DNA of 35,700 nt from Candidatus Doudnabacteria bacterium CG10_big_fil_rev_8_21_14_0_10_41_10 (GTDB taxonomy: Bacteria; Patescibacteriota; Doudnabacteria; UBA920; 2-01-FULL-50-11), in the NCBI GenBank assembly GCA_002773695.1, contig PFAJ01000017.1:1-35700 (forward strand). Reading direction: 5' to 3'. Both the position numbers and the translations under genes were made by a program. Shown in pieces: positions 7,388 to 16,625 of the stretch; the stretch's first letter is position 1, and each line of letters opens with the position of its first letter. The notes below the pieces were generated by a model. That model had not been told where the DNA came from. It made no database searches and worked only from the letters and a program-made list of their open reading frames with translations.

Positions 7388-8137
7388 TTAATATTTGAGT
7401 ATCGTAAATTCGGCGCCTTGTGAATTATTTTTTGGACTATATCCCAAATCCTTCTTAGCGTTGTCTATATCAAAAAGTAAACCGCTATTATTTGAAATCG
7501 CATAATATACCCCAAATCCAATTTCAGAATTTAAAACTTTTACTATTAATTGAATTAAATCATCATGCGAAATCCAAATCTTTAAATTTTTATTGTCTTT
7601 TGTCGGGTCATCGTCTGCCAGAAAAGCCCCGATACGCAAACAGATAACAGATAATCCCTCGAGCTCATAATATTGGCGCGCTAAAGCTTCACCGAAAACC
7701 TTGCTTGACGCATAATAACCATCTGGGCTGACCGGATCTTGAATTGATATCCTTTTTTCTAAAATTTTTTCATTTAAATACTTCTGATAAACCCCGGTAA
7801 CATGTATCGTACTGGCGTAAATAACTTTCTTCACTTTGTTTTGAGTGGCGACTTGAAATAAATTTTTTGTAGAAATTATATTGTTTTTCAAAACCGAATC
7901 CCATAAAGCATTAGGGTTGGAATCCGCGGCTAAGTGGATAATATAATCTATACTTTTTGCTTCTTCGAAAACTTTTTGTGCAAGAGTGAAATCGGAGAGG
8001 TCGACTTTAAAATAATTTTTTTGGTTGGAGTCGACTGTATCCAGACCAATAATTTCAAACTTATCAGCTAGTTTGTTTGATAAAACCTTGCCTATTATCC
8101 CTTGAGAACCAGTTATTAACAATTTTGGTTTTTTCAT
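7388..8137 (-). CDS. NAD-dependent epimerase/dehydratase
   Basis: A 249-residue extended short-chain dehydrogenase. The N-terminal Rossmann motif is LITGSQGIIGKVL (GxxGxxG, about 10-16), IIHLAADSNP follows (about 66-75), and the catalytic pair is in DGYYASSK (YxxxK, about 140-147) after a Ser/Thr in YASTIHVTG. It resembles uronate dehydrogenase/UDP-sugar epimerases, but the substrate cannot be fixed. It lies 20 bases downstream of the DUF2207 gene and so may be the tail of the purine transcript; no promoter is evident between them. Confidence 0.8.
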   Translation of the reverse strand: MKKPKLLITGSQGIIGKVLSNKLADKFEIIGLDTVDSNQKNYFKVDLSDFTLAQKVFEEAKSIDYIIHLAADSNPNALWDSVLKNNIISTKNLFQVATQNKVKKVIYASTIHVTGVYQKYLNEKILEKRISIQDPVSPDGYYASSKVFGEALARQYYELEGLSVICLRIGAFLADDDPTKDNKNLKIWISHDDLIQLIVKVLNSEIGFGVYYAISNNSGLLFDIDNAKKDLGYSPKNNSQGAEFTILKY

Positions 8138-8157
8138 GACAAGAGATTAATTGAAAT

Positions 8158-9852
8158 TTACCAACTCCCGCCGCCGCCGCCGCCAAAACCGCCACCGGAA
8201 AATCCGCCGGAAAAACCACTTCCGCCACCCGATGCCGAACCCGGTGAGGAAGCGAGCGTCGAGTTCGCCTCAGTATTAAAATCACCCAGACTATTGGCAA
8301 GGATTACTGCTGAAAAATGCAATCCCAGTGAGCCACCATACCAGCTTGGTGGGTGGTTATATACTCCTTCAAACTGAACCGCCCATTCTTTCTCGACACC
8401 CAAAACCATTGCGTAAGGCAACAATTTTTCAAATCTTTCCGGCGACTTTTCCGGCGCGTTATGAAATTTGATCCGATCTTTTTCCGCGACCGACAAATAT
8501 TCTTTCAGCCCCAAAATATGATCTCTGGCTTCTGCGCCAATTTTAGTTTTTGCTGGCATAAAAAAACTAAATCCGATAATTATTACCCCGGACACAATAA
8601 AACTCACCACCCCAAGTGATCCCAAAATTCCTCCTAACCACATCCCAATAAACAACGTCCCGATCCCTACTCCAAGATAAATTTTTCTGACTTTGGAAGA
8701 ATCTTTCTCAAAAAATCCTTTTGTTACGGTCGAAACATATATCTGTTTTTTAAGTTCTGCCAAATCTTTGTAAAATTTATCTTTCAAGCTGGACAATTTA
8801 ACCGAAATTGTATCGCCAAAAATACTTTCCAACAATTTCTTCTCAAAGTCATTTTTTAAATCATCACCTGCTTTTAATTTGTCTAATTGGTAATCAACTT
8901 TCTTTCCAATAAACTTTTTCACTTCCAATCTTGTAATTTTTAAATACCCCAAAACCGCCAAATTGATTATATCGGCCGAAACATCTTTGTTGTCAGCCCG
9001 CTCATCGATAATTGTCCCCACCTCCGAAGGTGTAAGATTTTCTGGTGGATCATACTGGGCAACTACAGTCGAATATCCTTGTGGGTCCCGACCACGAGTC
9101 CACCACAACCGAAGGATTATTAAAAAAATCAAAATCGGGAGGAATAAAATTCCGTTGTCTTTTAAAGTGTCGAAAAGTTTTTGCCAAACGGTAGGTTCGT
9201 AGACCAAACCTTTGGGAAAACCGACAACGACGGTTAGGCCTTCACCTGAAAGCAAACTGTCTTGTGAAAATTGAGCCTCGCCATTTGCCAAAATAAGCGA
9301 CGAATCACAACCTTCACTACTGCCCCATAACCCCCCAAAACATGCGATATTTATATCATCTCGGCTTGCTTGTACAGGGAGTGTAACCGAAACGGAAACA
9401 TTTGCGATATTGACTATCCATTCGTCTCCCGTTGCGTTCCAATAAAGCTCGTCATAATCATTAAAATAATTCAGCGCCCGTTTTATTACGTAATGTATTG
9501 CGTAATGCTTTTGACCGGTCACAAAAACATCTGCATCGCCAATTTTTATACTTTTATAATCTCCTTTGTTACTAACCTCAAAATTATAAGCGCGACCAAA
9601 TTCGTCGGTTACCGAAATCTCAGACAATCGCAGTTCAAAATTTCCTCCCCGCGCTTTATATTTATAAGGGATGTCTCGAAAAATCCCGTGTTTTTGTCCA
9701 TTTTCAAAATCGTAAATAATCGTTTCGGTCACATCAACACTTGAATCTTTATTGATTTTTATATCAACATCAAAACTTTCAATCGACTCCACCGCTAAAA
9801 CAGGAGTAGAAACCAATAACCCAAAAAAAATAAATGGTAATATTTTTTTCAT
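8158..9852 (-). CDS. DUF2207 membrane protein
   Basis: A 564-residue DUF2207 family protein. It has an N-terminal signal peptide (MKKILPFIFFGLLVSTPVLA), an extracytoplasmic beta-rich domain with the VDVTETIIYDF pattern (about 20-215), a membrane helix near 232-250, a cytoplasmic helical part, two closely spaced helices near 395-435, and a Gly/Ser/Phe-rich C-terminus ending GGSGFSGGFSGGGFGGG and GSW, typical of the family. The role is unknown. It starts 9 bases after the purQ stop, so it is probably read through from the purine operon. Confidence 0.9.
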   Translation of the reverse strand: MKKILPFIFFGLLVSTPVLAVESIESFDVDIKINKDSSVDVTETIIYDFENGQKHGIFRDIPYKYKARGGNFELRLSEISVTDEFGRAYNFEVSNKGDYKSIKIGDADVFVTGQKHYAIHYVIKRALNYFNDYDELYWNATGDEWIVNIANVSVSVTLPVQASRDDINIACFGGLWGSSEGCDSSLILANGEAQFSQDSLLSGEGLTVVVGFPKGLVYEPTVWQKLFDTLKDNGILFLPILIFLIILRLWWTRGRDPQGYSTVVAQYDPPENLTPSEVGTIIDERADNKDVSADIINLAVLGYLKITRLEVKKFIGKKVDYQLDKLKAGDDLKNDFEKKLLESIFGDTISVKLSSLKDKFYKDLAELKKQIYVSTVTKGFFEKDSSKVRKIYLGVGIGTLFIGMWLGGILGSLGVVSFIVSGVIIIGFSFFMPAKTKIGAEARDHILGLKEYLSVAEKDRIKFHNAPEKSPERFEKLLPYAMVLGVEKEWAVQFEGVYNHPPSWYGGSLGLHFSAVILANSLGDFNTEANSTLASSPGSASGGGSGFSGGFSGGGFGGGGGGSW

Positions 9853-9861
9853 GTAAAAAAA

Positions 9862-10650
9862 TTAATCTGTAAAATACCTCACCGCGTTTTGGAAAATCGG
9901 GAGGCCTTGAGGGGAATTAAATCCCTTTCGGCTTTCAGCCTCCCTCCCCTCGTCAGCAGGAGGTATACTAATCCGGCGCCAGTTGTAATATTGAGTCTTG
10001 AGAATATATCGTTCGGGATGAGGCATCAGTCCCAAAATTTTTCCTGACTCATTGCAAATTCCCGCAATATCGGCAACCGATCCGTTTGGATTGTTAGTAT
10101 ATGTAAAAACTATTTGATTATTCTGTTTTAGACTATCAAACACAGAATCATTTTTAACGATGAATTTTCCTTCGCCATGAGCGATTGGATATTCGACAGT
10201 TTTCCCAGACAGACCTTTCGTAAACACACACTTACTTTCCTGAACTTTTAAACCCTCCCACTGCGACATAAACTTAGCGTTGGAATTCACAATCAGACTA
10301 GCTTCTTCAGCTGGTTTTCCTCCAAAGGGCAGCAATCCGGTACGAACCAAAACCTGAAACCCGTTGCAAATTCCTATAACCAATTTATCTGAATTAACGA
10401 AAGACTGTAGTTCGTCGCCAATTCGATACAAAAGCTGGTTGGCAAGTATTTTTCCAGACATCACGTCATCGCCATAAGAAAACCCGCCGGGAATCCCCAG
10501 AATTTGATAATCGGATAACTTTTTTTCACTCGAAAAAATTTGATTGACGTGCACTATTTCGGACAATCCCTCAGCCAATTCGAAAGCAAACTGCATCTCT
10601 TCGTCGCAGTTAATACCGTCTGTTTTTAAAATAATCGCTTTAGGTTTCAT
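9862..10650 (-). CDS. purQ: FGAM synthase glutaminase subunit
   Basis: A class I glutamine amidotransferase (262 aa) that feeds ammonia to PurL for FGAR to FGAM. The nucleophile Cys95 is in GICNGFQVLVRTG, and the His211/Glu213 pair is in LMPHPERY. GIPGGFSYGDD and AHGEGKF are also family marks. Residues about 226-250 (RRISIPPADEGREAESRKGF plus a few more) have no counterpart between the catalytic HPER and the final helix of ordinary PurQ; they are encoded by an inserted palindromic repeat. The gene is the last pur gene of the operon and follows purL after 133 bases of hairpins. Confidence 0.95.
   Translation of the reverse strand: MKPKAIILKTDGINCDEEMQFAFELAEGLSEIVHVNQIFSSEKKLSDYQILGIPGGFSYGDDVMSGKILANQLLYRIGDELQSFVNSDKLVIGICNGFQVLVRTGLLPFGGKPAEEASLIVNSNAKFMSQWEGLKVQESKCVFTKGLSGKTVEYPIAHGEGKFIVKNDSVFDSLKQNNQIVFTYTNNPNGSVADIAGICNESGKILGLMPHPERYILKTQYYNWRRISIPPADEGREAESRKGFNSPQGLPIFQNAVRYFTD
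9899..9972. repeat. palindromic repeat inside purQ
   Basis: A C/G-rich segment with the blocks CCTTGAGGGG, AAATCCCTTTCGGCTTTCA and CCTCCCTCCCCTCGTCAGCA. It resembles the stem-rich repeats between pur genes and is read in frame as an extra 20-25 residues near the PurQ C-terminus. Confidence 0.55.
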
Positions 10651-10663
10651 GGATTTACATTAT

Positions 10664-10775
10664 CACCCTCCCCAGCTTCGGGGAGGGTGTCCAGCCCTTT
10701 CTACGAAAGGGCTGGACGAGAAGGGATTGGAGCAAGTCCGATGCCTCTCCCCAACCCTCTCCCAAATGGGAGAGG
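10664..10775. repeat. triple-hairpin repeat between purL and purQ
   Basis: Three perfect stems in a row: CACCCTCCCC/GGGGAGGGTG (10664-10689), GTCCAGCCCTTT/AAAGGGCTGGAC (10689-10717), and CCTCTCCC/GGGAGAGG (10756-10775). It has no long T-run on the minus strand, so it is probably an interspersed palindromic repeat in the operon mRNA, possibly affecting stability, rather than a terminator. Confidence 0.7.
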
Positions 10776-10783
10776 TTGAAATT

Positions 10784-13732
10784 CTAAAAATATTTACTCA
10801 TCGTCGACTTATAAACTTTTTTTAGCTCGTTGAGTTCCCCGAAGATCAATTCTTTTCCTTTAAATAAAAACTTCAAATTTTTGTCATCAGAGACTTCTCC
10901 AATTTTTGAAATCGGCAGACCGTTAAACAATTCTAAAATCTTACCCTCATCTTCCGGCGCTACTTCCACAACGAATCTCGTGTTAGATTCGGAAAACAAT
11001 ATATGATCAGCGCGGTCCAGATCCGATACTTTTTCCAGCTCAATTTTAGCGCCCATATCTCCACCAAAGCACATCTCCGCAATTGTTACTCCAATCCCAC
11101 CTTCGGAAATATCATGACTCGAACGTAACAACCCGTTTTGGATAGTCTTGTGCATCGTTTTAAAAATTTTTCGGGCGCGGATTATATCTACTTTCGGAAC
11201 CGAAGCTCCCAATTGGCCCTGCAGATCATAATAAACCGAACCTCCCAACTCGGCTTTGGTTTCGCCGATGATAAAAATGGAACTGCCCGCTTGTTTAAAA
11301 TCCGAGGAAACTGTTTTTTCTATTTCCTTAACCGGCGCAAACCCGGAAATACATAACACCGGGGGGATTTTTATTACTTTCCCGTTCGGCCCGCGATATG
11401 TACTGGACAAAGAATCTTTTCCGGACACAAGAGGCATCTTCCAAGCGGTTGTTATATCGTAACATGCATCAACCGCCTGATCGAGTTGTCCCAATTCTTC
11501 TTTTTCCGGAAACGGCCAGATAAAATTATCAAGCAATGCAATATTTTCAGGATCAACACCTGTCGCCACCATATTCCTCACGCACTCGTCAAAAGCTGAC
11601 GCTGCTCCCCAATAAGGATGGATTTTGTTATATGTTGGATTTAACCCGTGAGCCACGGCTAGACCCTTCCCCGAGCCCAACACCGGCTCAACAATCACCG
11701 CGTCGTTTGGCGCGTCCTTTTTTACCCCCGAATAAGGCTTCAACGCGGACGTTCCCATGACTTCATGGTCATAGCGTCTGACAATCGGCTCTTTGGAACA
11801 GACATTCCAATGAGCTAAGACTTTCTTAAAAATTTCATTATACGATTTAGCCCGGTCCCTCGCCTCTCCCGCCCTTCGAGCACCCTCTCCCATCCGGGAA
11901 AGCGGCGGGGTGAGACTAGAAACTTCTTGCTCCGCGAAGATAATCGGCTCACCAATATCTGGCTCTGATAATTTCGGCTCCCGCCATGCTCCCTCCATGG
12001 TTCTTTGTGGTAACCCATTGTGAATAAATTCCATCTCCAAATCGCAAACAATTTGCCCTTCCCAAGTAATTTTTAATTTCCGATCTCCCGTAAACTCTCC
12101 GATTACAACAATATCGACGTTATAGCCGCTAAATATCTTTTCAAGTTCTTTTATATCTTTAGGATCAACCGCCATAACCATACGCTCTTGCGATTCCGAA
12201 ATCCATATCTCCCATGGGGCAAGCCCTTGATATTTCAGATCAATACTTTCTAACTTTACTACAGCACCAAGTTCTTCTCCCATTTCGCCAACCGCTGAAG
12301 AATACCCCCCGGCGCCACAGTCGGTAATCGCTCGAATCAAACCTCGGTCACGCGCGATCATTATCGCGTCAAAAGTTCTTTTTTCTTCTATTGCATTTCC
12401 TATCTGCACCGCGCTTCCAGAAACCTTTTTGGTATCGGCGGTCATTTCACCTGATGAAAAAGTCGCGCCATGAATTCCATCCCGTCCGGTTTTCCCTCCC
12501 GCTGTCAAAATCAAATCTCCTTTTTTCGGTTTCGATTTTTTCGCGAATTTTTTCGGCATAATCCCGTAAGCCCCGACCAAAATAGTCGGCTTAGCCACAA
12601 AATCCGGATGGAAATGAAATGAGCCGTTATTGGTTGGGATACCCATGCGATTTCCGTAATCTTTCACCCCACGAACAATTTCTTGCGACAGTCTTCTGGG
12701 GTGGATCGAACCAAGTGGAACTTTCTCCCGTGGTAGATCCAGTGGCGCGAAACAGAAAACATCCGTGCTGATTATCGTCTTTGCCCCCTGACCAGTTCCG
12801 ACAATATCTCGAAAAACCCCTCCACTGCCGGTCATAGCCCCACCATAAGGCTCAATCGCCGAAGGAGAATTATGAGTTTCCCCTTTACCACTCACCGCCA
12901 AATCATCAAAAAATTCAATCACTCCGGAATTGTCTTCAAAAACTGAAATAACCTTACTGGAATTAATTTCCTTAGTCGCATTTTTAATTCGACTCATTAA
13001 CGATGGTTTTTCTTTACCATCGATTATAAGTTTGGCTTTAAAAGTTTTATGGACACAGTGTTCTGACCATGTTTGTGCCAACATTTCCACTTCCAAATCA
13101 GTTGGGTCTCGGTCAAGTTTTTTGAAATGATTTTGAATAATTTTCATTTCCTCTAAATTCAACCACAACCGATTATTACTCAGCTCTATTAGTTGCTCAT
13201 CAGACATTTCTCTCATAGAAACCGTTTGGGTTTGCGCGGGAGAACTGCCAATAATTAAAGTCTCCTCCGGTTTTTGTAATATATATTGAACGGTTTTATT
13301 CATCAATAATTGTTCGGCAATTTTTTGTACTTCATTCGTGCTAACATTTCCTTTAAATATATATCGCTTCCCGGTCCCTGCCGCGATTAAACCGTCAATT
13401 CCCAAATCAGAAACGGCTTTCGTAACAGAATCAATTTCCGTATCCATAACTCCGGGCTTTAGCGCAACCTCGATCGCTTTATCGGTTTCTCTTATTACTT
13501 GTTCGTCGAGCGCATAATCTTGCCATAGTTTTTCTACTAAAAGTTTTTCAACAATACTATGCAGCAATTGTTTATCGTCAATGCCTTCTAGTTTGTAAAC
13601 TTTAATAACTCGGATATCGTCGACTTTTCCCAAATTTAAATGGGCGATACTTTTTTTCAAAGCGTCGCCCTCTGCGTCCAAAAACTCTTTTTTTGTTACC
13701 ACTTCGATTCGATGAAGCATGTTTTTCGTCAT
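10784..13732 (-). CDS. purL: FGAM synthase with two N-terminal PurS-like domains
   Basis: A 982-residue synthetase converting FGAR, ATP and ammonia to FGAM. Residues about 5-80 match PurS (FLDAEGDALKKSIAHLNLGK ... KLLVEKLWQDYAL). Residues about 86-150 look like a second PurS copy (VALKPGVMDTEIDSVTKAVS ... TGKRYIFKGN). The PurL core follows, with GETHNSPSAIEPYGGAMTGS (about 282-301) and the C-terminal ATPase half. This mimics the PurS-dimer-like N-terminus of large proteobacterial PurL, but PurQ stays separate. Residues about 606-630 are a repeat-derived insertion in the linker. I chose ATG 13732 (MTKNMLHRIEVV); ATG 13720 or GTG 13783 are possible, the latter starting beside a hairpin. Confidence 0.93.
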   Translation of the reverse strand: MTKNMLHRIEVVTKKEFLDAEGDALKKSIAHLNLGKVDDIRVIKVYKLEGIDDKQLLHSIVEKLLVEKLWQDYALDEQVIRETDKAIEVALKPGVMDTEIDSVTKAVSDLGIDGLIAAGTGKRYIFKGNVSTNEVQKIAEQLLMNKTVQYILQKPEETLIIGSSPAQTQTVSMREMSDEQLIELSNNRLWLNLEEMKIIQNHFKKLDRDPTDLEVEMLAQTWSEHCVHKTFKAKLIIDGKEKPSLMSRIKNATKEINSSKVISVFEDNSGVIEFFDDLAVSGKGETHNSPSAIEPYGGAMTGSGGVFRDIVGTGQGAKTIISTDVFCFAPLDLPREKVPLGSIHPRRLSQEIVRGVKDYGNRMGIPTNNGSFHFHPDFVAKPTILVGAYGIMPKKFAKKSKPKKGDLILTAGGKTGRDGIHGATFSSGEMTADTKKVSGSAVQIGNAIEEKRTFDAIMIARDRGLIRAITDCGAGGYSSAVGEMGEELGAVVKLESIDLKYQGLAPWEIWISESQERMVMAVDPKDIKELEKIFSGYNVDIVVIGEFTGDRKLKITWEGQIVCDLEMEFIHNGLPQRTMEGAWREPKLSEPDIGEPIIFAEQEVSSLTPPLSRMGEGARRAGEARDRAKSYNEIFKKVLAHWNVCSKEPIVRRYDHEVMGTSALKPYSGVKKDAPNDAVIVEPVLGSGKGLAVAHGLNPTYNKIHPYWGAASAFDECVRNMVATGVDPENIALLDNFIWPFPEKEELGQLDQAVDACYDITTAWKMPLVSGKDSLSSTYRGPNGKVIKIPPVLCISGFAPVKEIEKTVSSDFKQAGSSIFIIGETKAELGGSVYYDLQGQLGASVPKVDIIRARKIFKTMHKTIQNGLLRSSHDISEGGIGVTIAEMCFGGDMGAKIELEKVSDLDRADHILFSESNTRFVVEVAPEDEGKILELFNGLPISKIGEVSDDKNLKFLFKGKELIFGELNELKKVYKSTMSKYF
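11855..11914. repeat. palindromic repeat inserted in purL
   Basis: It contains CCTCTCCCGCCC and ACCCTCTCCCATCCGGGAAAG followed by CGGCGGGGTGAG, close to the 10742-10775 repeat. It is read in frame as SLTPPLSRMGEGARRAGEAR between PurL core segments that are contiguous in other PurL proteins. Confidence 0.65.
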
Positions 13733-13783
13733 TTCGGATGCCACGGAGAGCAATCCGGAACCTATAATTCCCCGATCCCTCAC

Positions 13784-13805
13784 CTCGCTTTGCGAGCGAA
13801 GCGAG
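13784..13805. repeat. small hairpin between purM and purL
   Basis: CTCGCTT-TGCGAGCG-AAGCGAG, with CTGGATGACA shortly after. It resembles the common GTCATCC...GCGAAGCGAG type of interspersed repeat also seen at 30343-30434. Confidence 0.5.
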
Positions 13806-13834
13806 CGGATAAAACCCTGGATGACACCCGAGGT

Positions 13835-14893
13835 TTACTCAAATATAACTCCTCTTTCTCCTTCCTCAACACTACCAATTTCAAACGTCCTCATACCATA
13901 CTTTTCGAACACTTGTCGAATCTCTTTAGATTTTTCAAGCTCACAAACCAACACCAAACCGACACCCATATTAAAAGTTCTTCTCATTTCATTATCTTCA
14001 ATACCGCCCTCTTTTTGAATGTGTAAAAAAATCGGCAACGTTTCCCAGGATCCCAATTTTATCTTCGCTTGGACATGCTCTGGTAATATCCTCACAACAT
14101 TGCCCGGCAAACCCCCGCCGGTAATATGCGCGATCCCTTTAATGACTTTTTTTGAAAACAATTCGGTAAGAGGTTTTGTATAATTTCTGTGAGGTGTGAG
14201 CAATTCTTCCCCTAATGATTTTCCCGAAAATGGAACTTGACCAGTTAAACTATATTTTTTATCCCCAAAAAAAACTCTATTAACCATTGAAAACCCGTTT
14301 GTGTGAAGACCTGAAGAAGAAACTCCAACTAAAGTGTCTCCCGGTTTAATATTTACACCAGTGATAACATTATCCAAATCAACAACCCCTCTTATATTCC
14401 CTACCAAATCAAAGTGACCTTCTTGGTAAACTTTCGGCATCTCCGCAACCTCACCATAATGCAAAATCAACCCGGCGTTCTCACAAGCCCTCGCAACTCC
14501 TGAAATTATTTCTACCACGATTCTTGGTTCCAATTTCTCAACCGCGATATAGTCACCGAAAACCAGCGGGATGGCGCCTTGCGCCAAAATATCGCCACAA
14601 CTATGCCCGACCATATCATGCCCAACCGTATCATAGCGACCCATCATGTGCGCGATTTTCACTTTTGTTCCAACACTGTCAATACTTTCAACGTCGGCAA
14701 AATTTTCTATTCCTAATTTCTTAGCGGCTTTTGCGGTATGAAAAACCGCCCCAAAAGATCCCAAGCCCGCGACAACACAATCGGCAAACTGAGATTTTGC
14801 GTTAGTCTCTTTTATAATTTTGGCAAACTCATCCTTGGCACGTTCGTACGCATCTATATCTACCCCGGCTTGCGCGTAAGTTAACTTGCTCAT
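13835..14893 (-). CDS. purM: AIR synthase (FGAM cyclo-ligase)
   Basis: A 352-residue PurM: ATP-dependent ring closure of FGAM to AIR. Family marks include YAQAGVDIDAYERAKDEF, GLGSFGAVF, SIDSVGTKVKIAHMMGRYDT (nucleotide/substrate loop), VGHSCGDILAQGAIPLVFGD, GVSSSGLHTNGFSMV and HITGGGLPGNV. It is full length and homologous in fold to the PurL core. Operon position: purH upstream (73-base AT-rich palindrome between), purL downstream. Confidence 0.96.
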   Translation of the reverse strand: MSKLTYAQAGVDIDAYERAKDEFAKIIKETNAKSQFADCVVAGLGSFGAVFHTAKAAKKLGIENFADVESIDSVGTKVKIAHMMGRYDTVGHDMVGHSCGDILAQGAIPLVFGDYIAVEKLEPRIVVEIISGVARACENAGLILHYGEVAEMPKVYQEGHFDLVGNIRGVVDLDNVITGVNIKPGDTLVGVSSSGLHTNGFSMVNRVFFGDKKYSLTGQVPFSGKSLGEELLTPHRNYTKPLTELFSKKVIKGIAHITGGGLPGNVVRILPEHVQAKIKLGSWETLPIFLHIQKEGGIEDNEMRRTFNMGVGLVLVCELEKSKEIRQVFEKYGMRTFEIGSVEEGERGVIFE

Positions 14894-14907
14894 AGATTTA
14901 AGAATTA

Positions 14908-14960
14908 AGATTTATGATTTAAGAATCATTCTTAAATCTTACCTCATAAATCGTAAATCT
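14908..14960. repeat. AT-rich palindrome between purH and purM
   Basis: GATTTAAGAAT-C-ATTCTTAAATC (14916-14938) is perfect, with an outer AGATTTA/TAAATCT pair (14908-14914 and about 14954-14960). It has no T-run; it looks like an interspersed AT-rich element. Confidence 0.6.
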
Positions 14961-14966
14961 GAATTA

Positions 14967-16523
14967 TTAATGCCTAAATTCTCTTATTCCGGTAAATACC
15001 ATACTCAATCCTTTTTCATCCGCCGCGGCGATTACTTCTTCATCCTTAATTGATCCTCCTGGCTGGATTATCGCCTTTATTCCAGCGTCCGCGATCTGGT
15101 CTATACTGTCGCGGAATGGAAAAAACGCGTCTGACCCAAGCACTGCGCCAATTTCGCGGCCACCAGCTTTTTTTATAGCAATTTCTACGGAATCAACTCG
15201 CGACATCTGCCCCGCCCCCGCCCCCACTAACATTTTATCTTTAACCAAAACTATCGCGTTTGATTTCACGTGCCTGCATACCTTGAAGGCAAATAACATA
15301 TCATCGATCTGTGTTTGATCCGGTTTAAGTTTGGTTACAATTTTCAAATCATCCTTGGAGATATTTTTCCGATCAAAATCCTGTTCCAATATTCCCCCCA
15401 CAACTTTTCGATAATCCTTAAGTCCTGCTTGTTTTTTAAATTCGCCTAATTTTAATAAACGCAGATTTTTCTTCTGTTTTAAAACTGTCAAAGCTTTCGG
15501 ATCAAAATCCGGCGCCAGAACAATTTCCATAAATATCTTATTGACCTTTTCCGCAATACTTTTAGTACAATTCCGGTTCATTGCGATAATTCCACCAAAC
15601 GCTGACCTCGGGTCTCCTTGATATGCTTTTTCATACGCTTCGTCAATATCTTTTCCAACAGCGCAACCGGCCGGGTTTGTATGTTTGACAACAGATACTG
15701 TCGGCTCTTCGAACTCTTTTACCAAATTTAGCGCCGAATCCGCGTCCAAGATATTGTTATAAGAAAGTTTCTTTCCATGCAATATTTCTGCTTTTGCTAT
15801 AGAGGTTTCAAAAACACTGGTATCTTCGTAAAATGAAGCGGACTGATGCGGATTTTCTCCGTAACGCAAGTCGTAAAGCTTTTGAAATTGTATTGTGAGT
15901 CCCTCCTCCCATCTCTGAGGAGAGGATGCCTGAAAGGCAGGTGAGGAGTCTTTTGATTCAAAATATTCTGCAATTGCTTTGTCGTATTCGCTCGTCCTTT
16001 TAAAAACTTTCAAAGCAAGGAGCTTTTTCGTTTCCATCGAAACTTCCCCTTTTTTTAACTGATCGACAATTTTTTTGTAATCTTGAGGATCACAAACAAC
16101 TACTATATGTTTGTGATTTTTTGCGGCGGACCGAAGCATTGTCGGCCCCCCGATATCAATCATTTCAATTGCCTCACTCTCTTTCAAGTCTGGTTTTGCA
16201 ACCACCTGTTCAAACGGATAAAGGTTAATAACCACCATATCAATCATTGAAATATTATTATTCTTGGCATCCCGCATGTGCGAAATATCATCTCGATCGG
16301 CCAAAATTCCGCCGTGAATTTTTGGATGCAAAGTTTTTACTCGTCCGTGCATGATTTCAGGAAACCCGGTAACCGAGCTTGCGGTTTTAACCGCAATGCC
16401 CGCGTCTAAAATTTCCTTATAAGTCCCTCCGGTAGAAATAATCTCCCAACCAAAATCGGCCAGCTGCCTGGCAAATTCCACAATCCCGGTTTTGTCGTAT
16501 ACGCTTATTAGAGCTCGTGGCAT
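14967..16523 (-). CDS. purH: bifunctional AICAR transformylase / IMP cyclohydrolase
   Basis: A 518-residue PurH catalysing the last two steps to IMP using 10-formyl-THF. The N-terminal IMP cyclohydrolase (1-190) has RALISVYDKTGIVEFARQL, IISTGGTYK and VKTLHPKIHGGIL. The C-terminal AICAR transformylase has LRYGENPHQSASFY, the catalytic Lys-His in VKHTNPAGCAVG, DAFFPFRDSID and the end VFTGIREFRH. Residues about 193-210 (DSSPAFQASSPQRWEEGL) are an extra linker encoded by a palindromic repeat. FolD at the operon head supplies its one-carbon cofactor. Confidence 0.96.
   Translation of the reverse strand: MPRALISVYDKTGIVEFARQLADFGWEIISTGGTYKEILDAGIAVKTASSVTGFPEIMHGRVKTLHPKIHGGILADRDDISHMRDAKNNNISMIDMVVINLYPFEQVVAKPDLKESEAIEMIDIGGPTMLRSAAKNHKHIVVVCDPQDYKKIVDQLKKGEVSMETKKLLALKVFKRTSEYDKAIAEYFESKDSSPAFQASSPQRWEEGLTIQFQKLYDLRYGENPHQSASFYEDTSVFETSIAKAEILHGKKLSYNNILDADSALNLVKEFEEPTVSVVKHTNPAGCAVGKDIDEAYEKAYQGDPRSAFGGIIAMNRNCTKSIAEKVNKIFMEIVLAPDFDPKALTVLKQKKNLRLLKLGEFKKQAGLKDYRKVVGGILEQDFDRKNISKDDLKIVTKLKPDQTQIDDMLFAFKVCRHVKSNAIVLVKDKMLVGAGAGQMSRVDSVEIAIKKAGGREIGAVLGSDAFFPFRDSIDQIADAGIKAIIQPGGSIKDEEVIAAADEKGLSMVFTGIREFRH
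15897..15950. repeat. palindromic repeat inserted in purH
   Basis: It carries GAGTCCCTCCTCCC, TGAGGAGAGGATGCC, TGAAAGGCA and GGTGAGGAGTC; GCC...GGC and GAGTCC...GGAGTC blocks allow partial folding. It is read in frame between the two PurH domains. Confidence 0.55.
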
Positions 16524-16544
16524 TTTTTTTCTTCTTTTTTTAAA

Positions 16545-16612
16545 ATAAAGGGGTGAGAAGGGTTATGAGGAAATTTCGAATCATAACTCCCTGTGATCAC
16601 CTTTTATCTTAA
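16545..16612. repeat. imperfect long hairpin between purN and purH
   Basis: AAAGGGGTGA...AGGGTTATGA and TCATAACTCCCT...TCACCTTTT pair around GGAAATTTCGAA, giving a 60-70 base stem with small bulges in the 102-base intergenic gap. It is of the same class as the other operon hairpins; it could also affect purH translation. Confidence 0.5.
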
Positions 16613-16625
16613 GAGAGAAATTAAT

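Noticed and set aside
13733-13783. Extending PurL to GTG 13783
   Set aside because: The extra 17 residues are outside the PurS-like domain and the start would abut a hairpin; ATG 13732 suffices.
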